Below are positions 26,953 to 34,908 of a DNA stretch of 64,000 bases, piece by piece. The stretch spans positions 124,001 to 188,000 of the forward strand of contig CAWHLK010000062.1 of assembly GCA_963829965.1 (NCBI GenBank), written 5' to 3'. The first letter of the stretch is position 1, and each line of letters opens with the position of its first letter. This DNA is from DASXZH01 sp963829965. Its GTDB lineage: Bacteria; Armatimonadota; Fimbriimonadia; Fimbriimonadales; Fimbriimonadaceae. Both the position numbers and the translations under genes were made by a program. The notes below the pieces were generated by a model. The model was not told the origin of the DNA. It saw only the letters and a list, made by a program, of their open reading frames with translations, and made no database searches.

Positions 26953-28089
26953 CTACGGGGTCAGAGTTACGGGATAGTTGGCGCCCGTCCAGTCCGTGTA
27001 GTAGCCGTAGATCACTCCGTTGAGGTCCATGGTCGTGAAGTTCCAGCTTTGGGCGGTCGGGTCCGCGCCGGCAGGGACCAGGCTGCTGACGAGGATCGGC
27101 GTTTGGTCCGGGTTCATGCCCTGCCACAGAATCACATACCTCTCGCGTTGATAGTTCTGATAGCCCTCTTCGATGCCGAAGATGCGGCCATTGTTGTCGA
27201 TCGCCCCGACGTAGTCGGTGAGGCCCGCATAGGAGCCGAGCGGGGTCACGCCCAGGGCAGGGTTCGTGGGAGTGGCGTCGTAAAAGGGGTACGTTCCCGA
27301 ATAGGTGTAGTAGTCCCCGGCCACCTGGTTCAGATCGTTCACGCAAGTGGGAGCAGTGGCTACGGTCGCATTCCCGGGCTGATAGGCGAAGCCGTTGATC
27401 GGCCCGACCTGATAGATAAATCCGATTTGATTCGGGTTGGTGTTCGGAAACTGGGCGAAGGTTCCGACTTGGAAATCCTGATCGTTGATAGCAGCGCTCG
27501 TGCCGACGGCCGGCGTGCCTACAAAGAGCTGCTTGAAGGCAGTATTGGGCGACCATCGAAACGGGCGGGTTCCGGTCCAGTCAATGTTGCCGTTCTTGTT
27601 CGTGTAGCCGAGCAGAACGGTTCCTGCGACCACTTCGTTCACCGAGAAATCGTAATACGCGTCACTTCCCTGTCCTGGGAGCACGAGCGCCGATCCGGCG
27701 GGATTGGGAACCTGAGTAAGCGTATGGGTCGTGTGGGAAAAGATGTAGACGTTGCCCGCGTAGCCATCGATGCTCTGGCTGGCAAGACAGAGGCCGTGGT
27801 CGTTCACCGCAAAGAAGGTTCCGTTCCAAGGCACGGAAGACCCCGGCGTAGGACCGGCGGAAAGGCTCAGATCCTGAGGGGTTTGGGTGAAATCAGGGCC
27901 GTAAAGCAAATAGTGGGTATTGCCCTTGGTGTCGTTGGCAGTCGCAATCATGAAGCGGCCGTGATGGCTCACGGAAACTTCGGATTGAAAGCTAAGGCCC
28001 GGACGGGTGGGGAGATTGGTTAAAGCGTATTGGGCGTTGGCCATCGCGGCAGCGGCCAAGAGAGGAAGTGCGAACAGAATTCGTTTCAT
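26953..28089 (-). CDS. Secreted HAF-repeat-like protein
   Basis: A 378-aa exported protein starting at ATG 28089 (signal peptide MKRILFALPLLAAAAMANA, cleavage before QYALTNL). The mature protein has repeated segments of the type VNDHGLCLASQSIDG, INDQDFQVGTFAQ, VNDLNQVAGDYYTYSG, IDNNGRIFGIEEGY and MDLNGVIYGYYTDW. These match the (I/V)ND.G.v.G pattern of HAF/YD-like beta-propeller extracellular proteins. I count at least five such repeats. No PEP-CTERM or other sorting tail is visible. Function is unknown. The upstream in-frame extension to 28125 precedes the signal peptide and is probably not translated. Confidence 0.75.
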   Translation of the reverse strand: MKRILFALPLLAAAAMANAQYALTNLPTRPGLSFQSEVSVSHHGRFMIATANDTKGNTHYLLYGPDFTQTPQDLSLSAGPTPGSSVPWNGTFFAVNDHGLCLASQSIDGYAGNVYIFSHTTHTLTQVPNPAGSALVLPGQGSDAYYDFSVNEVVAGTVLLGYTNKNGNIDWTGTRPFRWSPNTAFKQLFVGTPAVGTSAAINDQDFQVGTFAQFPNTNPNQIGFIYQVGPINGFAYQPGNATVATAPTCVNDLNQVAGDYYTYSGTYPFYDATPTNPALGVTPLGSYAGLTDYVGAIDNNGRIFGIEEGYQNYQRERYVILWQGMNPDQTPILVSSLVPAGADPTAQSWNFTTMDLNGVIYGYYTDWTGANYPVTLTP

Positions 28090-28388
28090 GCCACCCAGAG
28101 TAGCAAGCATTTGCGCGGGTTCCAAGGCGCCGTAACGGCTTGTAACGGTGAAAGTTAGTTTTTATTCTTCACTCCTCGCCGGGGGATGTCGTTGATCTGG
28201 ACGAGGATAACCTGTTCACCAGATACTTTCGCGAAGACGGTGACATGATCCGTTTCGCTTAAATCCCACTACGCTTTCTGTGGCCTCTGCGGCAAGCCCC
28301 GAGCTTCAAAGGCCGCCACAGACCAGGATCGCGAAGTTCTGTGGCATCTGCGGAAAATCCGGATCGATCCGCCGCGCATCGGGCAACC

Positions 28389-28967
28389 TTAACGCGAAAT
28401 GAAAGCCTTGGGATGGCTGCGGATGAAACGTATCTGGAAATGCTCCAACGTCTTTTTGATTGCGTAGTACATGTCGTCCAGCGGACTCAGCTTGGTCGTC
28501 TTTTCTGACTTCAGAAATGCGTCATCGTTACCCTTCTCCTTAAACTGCTCCATCGTGGGTTCCTCGGTCTTATAAATCTTGATTGCCTGTTCGAGCAAGG
28601 CTGCGCGATCTTTATCCCCAATAAGCTTCAACCCCTTCAGCGCGATGTCGCTGAACTCACCCGATGAATTCCAGAAATATTGATGAAAGCCCCCGTTATT
28701 GACTTCGGCGTCCAGAAGGCCCGTGGTATAGATCATCTGCAAGCCCGGGGCCAACTTTAGGCAGGCGGCACGCGGGTCGGGAGAGGATTCGATCGCGTCG
28801 GCGGCGATTTGGCCAAGTTCATCGACAACTTTGCTGTTCGGCATTCTGGCGATCATCCGTACAGTCAGCTTTTCCGGGGAAAGATCCTTCGTGTCCTGCG
28901 CGTAACCAAGCCCGGCCGGTAACAGTAAGCAGCCGCAAAGAAAGGCAGTTAGCGAAACGGTTTTCAT
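28389..28967 (-). CDS. Exported DMP19/DUF4375 domain protein
   Basis: A 192-aa protein starting at ATG 28967 with a signal peptide (MKTVSLTAFLCGCLLLPAGLGYA; LLP AGLG may alternatively be lipoprotein-like via C10 or C12, but no good lipobox is present). The mature domain has the DUF4375/DMP19 hallmark LDAEVNNGGFHQYFWNSSGE followed by helices with ALLEQAIKIY. DMP19 proteins are usually cytoplasmic, and the homology is to a DNA-mimic family, so a secreted version is unusual. The stretch 28090-28388 upstream of the previous gene holds no convincing gene. Confidence 0.75.
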   Translation of the reverse strand: MKTVSLTAFLCGCLLLPAGLGYAQDTKDLSPEKLTVRMIARMPNSKVVDELGQIAADAIESSPDPRAACLKLAPGLQMIYTTGLLDAEVNNGGFHQYFWNSSGEFSDIALKGLKLIGDKDRAALLEQAIKIYKTEEPTMEQFKEKGNDDAFLKSEKTTKLSPLDDMYYAIKKTLEHFQIRFIRSHPKAFISR

Positions 28968-29082
28968 TGAAGCAAAGGATACTTCGGTTTGCCGCCAATT
29001 CCTGTGCAATCTCTCCGGATCAAGAACAGCCTCTGCGGGCGCTATGCCAGAAATATGCCGTGACAGGCATCTGGCTATCCGA

Positions 29083-29553
29083 TTACCCTTTCATGAAGAC
29101 AAGTCCCGCCTTTCCAGGGGCCGGCTTCATGGTCAGGGTCTTGCCATCTGGGCTTAGGAGTCCAGCCATGGGTTTGCTTAGCTCATCCAGAGCCGCCTTA
29201 TAGCGAGGCGAAGGATCGTTCGCGTAGTCTGTGCGGGCCATGGCGACGAAGTCGCTCATCTTCTTACCCATCATGTAGGTTATTGTGAGAAAGACCTCGT
29301 TTCCCTTAACTTTCAAAGTTCCCTTCATTGGACTGACCAAAGTCATTTGGAAGGTTTTATCCTTTGAAAACTCAAGCGTAGTCGGCATCATCATCTCCCT
29401 TGCCTTTGCCCTTTCGGTCTGGGTTCCCAGAGCCGGCATGGAAATGCTCTTTATCTTCCAGTGGCCCACCAAAAACGCCGACCGATCAGGGCCGTGAGCC
29501 AAGACCGCAACCGCAAAAAGCGTCAAGGGGAGAATACGCGAAAGGAGTGCCAC
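29083..29553 (-). CDS. Secreted lipocalin-like small protein
   Basis: A 156-aa protein with an N-terminal signal peptide (MALLSRILPLTLFAVAVLAHG). A short HWKIKSISMPALG strand follows, then alternating strands ending LLSPDGKTLTMKPAPG. The pattern FLVGHWKI...LEFSKDKTFQM resembles the opening of lipocalin-like/DUF-type proteins of about 130 residues that start with GxW. A related layout occurs in the lipoprotein at 46117-46530 (VGVWKG...MDLHKDGSMKI). No function can be assigned. Confidence 0.65.
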   Translation of the reverse strand: MALLSRILPLTLFAVAVLAHGPDRSAFLVGHWKIKSISMPALGTQTERAKAREMMMPTTLEFSKDKTFQMTLVSPMKGTLKVKGNEVFLTITYMMGKKMSDFVAMARTDYANDPSPRYKAALDELSKPMAGLLSPDGKTLTMKPAPGKAGLVFMKG

Positions 29554-29638
29554 GGCCTATTCTGGCGCTGGAATGCCAGGGAAAGCCACCATATTTCTTT
29601 GCCGAAGGGGTAACGGGAAGCCAAACGCGCTTCCGCCC

Positions 29639-29804
29639 TCAGGAATACCACCGCAAAAACTGCCGGGTCAAATCCACCGCGTCGTCAAGGGCCACCCGCG
29701 GAACCTGTAGCCGCCTTTCGACGCTCGTCAAGCGAAACCTGCACCGTCGCCAGGTCCACCTCGACCTGCCTGATTCGGTCAAACGCTCTTTGGAACGGAC
29801 TCAT
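29639..29804 (-). CDS. Short helical protein hidden by a frameshift
   Basis: ATG at 29804 begins MSPFQRAFDRIRQVEVDL and continues ATVQVSLDER. The frame then runs to a stop at 29685, but the neighbouring frame continues RLQVPRVALDDAVDLTRQF and LRWYS to TGA 29641-29639. The span of 166 nt implies one extra base. The result is a 54-residue amphipathic helical protein overlapping the end of the 29779-30159 gene by 26 bases. Family not recognised. Coding status is inferred from the regular heptad-like composition. Confidence 0.45.
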
Positions 29805-30159
29805 CGGCAAGCGCGGTCAGAAGTCGGAGAAAGTCTTTCTTATTCCAGGCGTAGTTCATGGGCACGCCTTGGCTCGTTTGAACTTCCCAGGCGCCGCCGG
29901 TTGGGCCCACGAGTCTAACTCTTCGAAGTGTCGGGTACGTGTAAAGGTTAACTACGGTCGGTAAATGGTCCGCCGCGAACCGAGCGGGCTCAAGGACGAT
30001 CTTCGATCCAGTCGGCAGCTTTGTTTCCAAAAGCATCTCGTCCGGCGCCGGCTCCAACGGACTTACCGAAACGGCAAACCCGCCAACCTCCTCGGCATAC
30101 TCGTGAAGCCAATTTTCTATTTGCTTCTCAAGGTCAAGCAGCGCCTCTTTCCATTCCAT
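29779..30159 (-). CDS. Hypothetical protein, 126 aa
   Basis: A soluble protein starting MEWKEALLDLEKQIENWL, with an N-terminal amphipathic helix and then strands (GGFAVSVSP, MLLETKLPTGSKIVLEPARF). It ends with AWEVQTSQGVPMNYAWNKKDFLRLLTAL. No transmembrane or signal region. The family was not recognised, but the composition and clean alternation of helix and strand look genuine. The short helical gene 29639-29804 overlaps its 3-prime end in the same direction, so the two are probably translated together. Confidence 0.65.
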   Translation of the reverse strand: MEWKEALLDLEKQIENWLHEYAEEVGGFAVSVSPLEPAPDEMLLETKLPTGSKIVLEPARFAADHLPTVVNLYTYPTLRRVRLVGPTGGAWEVQTSQGVPMNYAWNKKDFLRLLTALADESVPKSV

Positions 30160-30270
30160 GAATTAATCGTACCTGTGAGCGAAGTGTGGGAAGTCTTGAG
30201 CCCTGAGTCTTGGTGTTAGGCTTCGGGACTCAACACTTAATACTTCCCTCTTTGCTGCTTTTCCCCCCAG

Positions 30271-30432
30271 CCTCCCAGCCAACCTAAAGCGCGAAGACTG
30301 GCTGGACTATCTCCGAAACTACCACGTCCCCTCCTTCGAAGATTGGAAAACCACGACTCATACAAGGTTGTGTTTCAGAAATTGCTGCGGGATCTCCGGA
30401 GGTCCTGCAAGACCGACGGCAAGGAGCCCTAG
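30271..30432 (+). repeat. Left copy of the island-flanking direct repeat (decayed small ORF)
   Basis: Closely similar to 32981-33117. Both encode LPANLKREDWLxYLRNYHVP then SF..W. Here there is no start codon, and the frame breaks after EDWK. Shifting frame restores YKVVFQKLLRDLRRS, ending at TAG 30430-30432. The remainder of 30160-30600 shows no gene. Confidence 0.7.
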
Positions 30433-30600
30433 ATGCTAGTTGCGGACCAATATGGAGTGCTAGGCCCTGCCCGAGCTTGTCACCGGCGGCAACGTGGCCG
30501 TCTAGCAGGAGAGCCCCGGCAATGCGCCCGATAATGGCCTGAGGCCTTGCGCCGATAACAACGTAGGCCAAATTCGCTCGTCTTTCGTCTATCATTTGTT

Positions 30601-31736
30601 GTGAAGCGCTTTGCTGAGTTTTTCGCTGGAATAGGCCTTGTTCGAATGGGGCTTGAGAAATCTGGTTGGCAATGCGTTTTTGCGAACGACATCGATCCCA
30701 AGAAGCTCGAAATGTACGCCGGCGAGTTCCGGGACGCAAGCGAGCATTTCATCCTTGGGGACATACGGGCGATCAATGCCCTGGACCTGCCTGAGGTCGA
30801 ACTGGCGACCGCCTCTTTTCCATGCACGGACCTTAGCTTGGCCGGCGCCAGGGCGGGTCTAGCCGGTGAGCACTCTTCCGCTTTGTGGCCGTTCTTAGAA
30901 GTCTTGCACAAGATAGACCAAATGAGGCCCCCGCTCGTACTGCTGGAAAACGTGCCGGGCTTCTTGACGTCTCACCAGGGGGCGGATTTCAAAAGCGCAT
31001 TGCTTGCGCTCAACCGGCTTGGGTATGCCGTGGACGCGTTTATCGTCGACGCCATCCACTTTGTGCCCCAATCACGGCCCCGACTGTTCGTAGTGGGCTC
31101 CTATGACGCGGATCTCCCTTGCAAGGTTTACCAACGGAGGGCCCCCATTTTTTACGAGTCGGAGGCTCGTCCGCCCGCTTTGGCGAGGTTCATCCTTGAA
31201 AATGGCGAAATCCACTGGAAAATTCGGCACTTGCCGCCGCTCCCAAAGGAAACGCATAACCTCGCGAACGTTCTTGAAGACCTGCCCGAGACCGCACGGG
31301 AGTGGTGGTCGGAGGAGCGAGTATCCTACTTGCTGAATCAGATGAGCCAGAAGCATAAGCTCACCGCCGAGAAAATGATTGCCGGTCAGGAAGAGCAGGT
31401 GGGGACGGTGTTCCGGCGCGTTCGGAACGGCAAGTCGATGGCGGAACTTCGAACCGATGGCACGGCGGGCTGTCTCCGAACGCCAAAAGGCGGCAGCGGT
31501 CGCCAAATCTGTTTGTCGCCGGAAACGGTCGGCGTAGAGCGCGGCTGCTAACGCCCAGAGAATGCGCGAGACTGATGGGGGCGGACGACTATAATCTGTC
31601 GGTACCAAGCAACCAAGCTTTGTTCGGTTTCGGGGACGCCGTCTGCGTTCCCGTGATTGATTGGGTTGCCCGAAACTACCTCAACCCGGCGATAGAGGAA
31701 GCCGCGGGCCAGACGAGGGCGCTCCTTCTCAGATGA
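30601..31736 (+). CDS. DNA cytosine-5 methyltransferase, frameshifted near the end
   Basis: Type II modification enzyme making 5-methylcytosine. Motif I is FFAGIGLVRMGLEKSGW, motif IV is FPCTDLS with nucleophile C75, motif VI is ENV (116-118) and motif VIII is QSRPRLFVVG. The frame stops at 31551 just after motif IX. The adjacent frame continues LTPRECARLMGADDYNL and NQALFGFGDAVCVPVIDW (motif X) to TGA 31734-31736, so one indel near 31530-31550 splits the gene. The start is GTG 30601, with TATCAT ending 5 bases before it. The restored end overlaps the endonuclease start as ATGA. The target-recognition region is short; specificity cannot be read. Confidence 0.9.
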
Positions 31737-32428
31737 AGAAGCTGAAGCCGCTCGGCGTTCCTGCTGACGTCGCCGCCATCCGCAAGTGCATCGCGGACTT
31801 CATGAAAACCAAAAGCCCGTCGGGCTTGAACATTGGAAGCTATTACGGGGTCTATGTGTTCTTTGATTACGATGGCGAACCGATCTACGTGGGCCAATCA
31901 AAGGAAAGTCTTGGCAGCAGGATTGGCAGGCACATGACAAATCAGAGGACGGATGCAGTTGCTATGAGCGTCCTGGATCCCTTCGAGGTGGCGAGCATCC
32001 AGGTCTTTCCCTTACATCACAAGAAAGAGAGCCCTCCCGCAAAAAAGGACCTCATTAGGCAGCTTGACGCTTTAGAGTTCACCGTCTTTCAAAAGGTGCT
32101 AAAGGAGTCGGCCCTAGGAGCGGTGCTGAATGAAAAGGACCTGATCTCGCATCCGCTGGTTTCTTTGCCCAGATCCTATCGCGGAACGATCATCCCAGCG
32201 GAACTATTCGAAGCGCGTAGGCATCCGGATGTTCGAATCGCTCGCCGTGCTAGCACGATTGCTCGCCTCGCTCACGTGATAAGCGAGCGCGATGTATCGG
32301 CCGGGCTGCGGCGCACGCTCCTGACCCAAGCCCGTCGTTTGGAGAAGCTTGCGAGAGAGCGGTTTGAGCCGTTCAGGGGAAGCGTAGAAAAGGCGGGGCC
32401 AGGCGAAGAAACAGGTGAGCACGACTAA
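31733..32428 (+). CDS. GIY-YIG restriction endonuclease (Eco29kI-like)
   Basis: Predicted type II restriction enzyme of the GIY-YIG superfamily, 231 aa. The start ATG 31733 overlaps the methylase stop. Motifs: GVYVF (39-43) and IYVGQS (51-56) for the GIY/YIG tyrosines, R63 and H67 with the 4-residue spacing seen in Eco29kI (R104/H108), and E115 in LDALEF as the probable metal ligand. The C-terminal half is helical and basic. The position between a C5 methylase and vsr strongly supports restriction. Cleavage site unknown; Eco29kI similarity is by motif spacing only. Confidence 0.85.
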   Translation: MKKLKPLGVPADVAAIRKCIADFMKTKSPSGLNIGSYYGVYVFFDYDGEPIYVGQSKESLGSRIGRHMTNQRTDAVAMSVLDPFEVASIQVFPLHHKKESPPAKKDLIRQLDALEFTVFQKVLKESALGAVLNEKDLISHPLVSLPRSYRGTIIPAELFEARRHPDVRIARRASTIARLAHVISERDVSAGLRRTLLTQARRLEKLARERFEPFRGSVEKAGPGEETGEHD

Positions 32429-32855
32429 GCTGGCTCCTGACCTGATCGTTGCAGCAGGAACCCGTAATACCATGAGGGCCAACCGCTCTTCGGAGACCGG
32501 GCCCGAGCGCCTACTCCGCAAAGCGCTTTGGGCCGAAGGGCTCCGCGGGTACCGGAAAAATGTGCCGTCCTTGCCTGGGAAGCCTGATATCGTCTTCGCC
32601 AAGCGCCGATTGTGTATTTTTGTTAACGGATGCTTCTGGCATGGCTGTCCGAAGTGCGGCCAGGTCAGGAATCTGAGGCCGACGCGCAACGCCGATTACT
32701 GGTCGCAAAAGGTTCAGCGTACCGTGGCAAGGGATGAGAGACACGCCTTGGAGCTGCGAGAGGCTGGCTGGCGCGTGATAACCGTTTGGGAATGCGAGGT
32801 GAAGGAAAACCTGGAGGCGGTCATGCGACAGATTTTCGAAGCCCTCGGGGAGTAG
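32415..32855 (+). CDS. vsr: Very short patch repair endonuclease Vsr
   Basis: Nicks 5-prime to T in T:G mismatches formed by deamination of the 5-methylcytosine made by the linked methylase. MRANRSSETGPERLLRKAL is the family opening, LPGKPDIVF holds the catalytic Asp and VNGCFWHGCPKC the His and Cys ligands. A C-terminal AGWRVITVWECE is typical. GTG at 32415 gives 146 aa and overlaps the endonuclease by 14 bases; ATG 32472 is a plausible alternative giving 127 aa, closer to usual Vsr length. It completes a methylase-endonuclease-Vsr operon. Confidence 0.92.
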   Translation: MSTTKLAPDLIVAAGTRNTMRANRSSETGPERLLRKALWAEGLRGYRKNVPSLPGKPDIVFAKRRLCIFVNGCFWHGCPKCGQVRNLRPTRNADYWSQKVQRTVARDERHALELREAGWRVITVWECEVKENLEAVMRQIFEALGE

Positions 32856-32965
32856 CTTTCCCTGATGTGGCACAGGAACTAGGCTCGCTCCGCGCCCTCG
32901 GGGGCGAGTTGCTGCTGTTTCCGGTCCGGCTCGACGCTTTCATTTTTGGCGATTAGGCCGCCGAA

Positions 32966-33130
32966 ATGGCCCGCGAACTCCCCGCCAACCTAAAGCGCGA
33001 AGACTGGCTGGGCTATCTCCGGAACTACCACGTCCCCTCCTTCGCCGAATGGAAGAACGCCTACACCCTCGCCTTTCAGAAGCTGCTCCGGGATCTCAGG
33101 AGATCCAGAGAGGGCGACTGCAAGACTTAA
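32966..33130 (+). CDS. 54-aa protein, intact right copy of the flanking repeat
   Basis: ATG 32966 to TAA 33130 encodes a 54-residue basic helical protein: MARELPANLKREDWLGYLRN, then YHVPSFAEWKNAYTLAFQKL, then LRDLRRSREGDCKT. The same peptide, broken by a frameshift, is encoded at 30271-30432 on the other side of the restriction operon. The two nucleotide copies share long identical stretches. It may be a real small gene that was duplicated, or the N-terminal remnant of a larger protein. No family was recognised. Confidence 0.55.
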   Translation: MARELPANLKREDWLGYLRNYHVPSFAEWKNAYTLAFQKLLRDLRRSREGDCKT

Positions 33131-33418
33131 CCCACTACGCGTGCCACGGCCTGATCGACCGCGTCCTAGGAGGGTAATCGTGGCTAGGGCCGGACTTTCG
33201 CACTTCCTCGGTATCTGGCAAGTCTGCCCCCAGGCATAGGGCATACTGCAGTCTCGGGGTATGTCAGGCTTTCAGGCCGACCTAAGAGACCATTTTTACG
33301 TAATCCAAATAGGAGTGCAGAGATCGTCTGAAGCACAGGTTTCCACGGCATCGATGAACCGGCGCAGCGACGAACGGCGGCAGGTACGATATAACACTTG
33401 ACCCGCCCAAGCAAAGTT

Positions 33419-34163
33419 ATGTCAATCAATCCCCCAGCCATGATCGCCGAATGGGACGCTATAGCTGGGTTCCGCGCGAGGCAGTTAGAGGATGAGCGCG
33501 ATCTGACATATTATGGAGTCCTCGCACCGACCATCATGGACATGCTTGGGGGCCGGGACGTGGACTCGATTCTCGACGCCGGCTGCGGCGTCGGCGCACT
33601 TTTGCCGCAGTTGATCCAGCGGACTGGTCATCTGGAAGCAATTGATCCAAGTGCAAATAGCGTTAGGGAGGCTCAGGCGCGCACCCAAAGAAGCAGTGAT
33701 ACACCAGTGCACCTTGCAGCAATTTGCCGAGTGGTCATCCACAGAGTTCTCCACCGTAATAGCAAACATGGTGCTCATGAATGTGCTTGACGCAGGCAAC
33801 TTTCTCCATGCTGCACACCGCGTCTTGAGGCCCGGGGGCGCCCTGATCGCGACCCTAACTCATCCGTGCTTTTGGCCGGTCTACAAAGGCTATGATTCGG
33901 AGCCTTGGTTTGACTATTCCCAAGAGACCTTGATAAACGCACCTTTCACTATCTCGCTCGAAGAAAAGTCGGACTTTTCAACAACTCACGTGCACCGCCC
34001 TCTGAGTCAGTATTTGACGTCAGCGGTTGACGCCGGTTTTGAGATTCACGAGGTTCGGGAGCCATTGCCAAATCCGGTTCTAATGGCTAAATATCCGACT
34101 ACATGGAAGTACCCACGCTATATCGCGATTAAGCTTGTTAAGAAATCAGGCCCTCTCCGGTAA
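33419..34163 (+). CDS. SAM-dependent methyltransferase (class I), frameshifted
   Basis: Rossmann-type methyltransferase. Motif I is ILDAGCGVGALLPQL and the acidic loop is LEAIDPSANSV. The frame with these stops at 33790, while the neighbouring frame supplies VIHQCTLQQF, IANMVLMNVLD and RVLRPGGALIATLTHPCFW (post-II and motif III) and runs to 34163. The join is near 33695. Total about 248 aa. The start at ATG 33419 (MSINPPAMIAEWDAIAG) is preferred over an upstream TTG. A TATAAC element lies about 25 bases upstream. The substrate is probably a small molecule of the UbiE/COQ5-like class. The 3-prime end overlaps the convergent nucleotidyltransferase gene by 26 bases. Confidence 0.8.
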
Positions 34164-34908
34164 GGTCGGGTAGTTTAATGGCTCCAGCTACGGGTTTGGC
34201 TGTCCCCAGGTACTCGGTCCAGGCTGCGACCTGCTCCCACCGATAAAGCGGACGAGGGTAATGGCGCAGATGTTCGAGCATTATTTCCTCGGGCTGTATG
34301 TAATCGTGGCAGAAGATGTATTTCGCTAAGCCTTCGTCTAGCGAAAACCCAAGCTTTGCCGCCAAGGCAAATGTCTTCGCGATTGCGGCGGCGGGCCGAG
34401 GATGTGCTTCGAGGTTCAGCCTGAGCAAGGCACAGTCCATGCCTTGAGAGTATCCACATTGGACGATTCGTACGGCCTGAGCAGTCAAAATCGCTACGAT
34501 GCCATCTACGTTTAGGAAAGTGGTATTCGCCAGGTTTTCGAGGGATGCTGAGAAGAAGCCCTGTCGGAACGCCCAGGTAACCTCGACGGGCCAAATGTCG
34601 AAAGGGGCGACGGTTCCGGACACCTTAAGCCCGCCGTAGGTGTTCACCGTCACTCCGTATCCAGACGATTCCAGAGCTCCGACCAGCTCTTCCATCTTCG
34701 GGCCGCTCACTACGAGATCGACATCTCGCGGAATTGCTTTGGGCCCGGAGAGGTCCAGATCTCGAAGAAATCCGCCGAAGATGGCCACTTCCCACCGGTG
34801 CTCACGTATAACCTCAACGAGCCGTCTCAGGCCAAGGTTGTCCGTAGATCCGTTTCCAAGCGCCACCTCGACTCCGTTGATAATCCGCGATATCCGGTCA
34901 TCAGCCAT
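34138..34908 (-). CDS. Nucleotidyltransferase (poly(A) polymerase head-like)
   Basis: A 256-aa protein with the pol-beta NTase signature: FGGFLRDLDL with GG45-46, then PRDVDLVV giving D62xD64 as metal ligands. The order resembles the head domain of CCA-adding enzymes. The C-terminal half (RPAAAIAKTFALAAKLGF...) is helical but lacks the tRNA-binding domains of CCA transferase. The ATG abuts the dGTPase stop directly (TGAATG), so the two are co-translated. Candidate roles are nucleic-acid or protein NMPylation, or second-messenger synthesis. The neighbour suggests a nucleotide-based defence module (inference). Confidence 0.75.
   Translation of the reverse strand: MADDRISRIINGVEVALGNGSTDNLGLRRLVEVIREHRWEVAIFGGFLRDLDLSGPKAIPRDVDLVVSGPKMEELVGALESSGYGVTVNTYGGLKVSGTVAPFDIWPVEVTWAFRQGFFSASLENLANTTFLNVDGIVAILTAQAVRIVQCGYSQGMDCALLRLNLEAHPRPAAAIAKTFALAAKLGFSLDEGLAKYIFCHDYIQPEEIMLEHLRHYPRPLYRWEQVAAWTEYLGTAKPVAGAIKLPDLTGEGLIS

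Noticed and set aside
26180..27556. 458-aa minus-strand protein
   Set aside because: Arg/Ser-rich frame that lies across the regulator gene and the secreted HAF-like gene; it has no motif and mirrors both.
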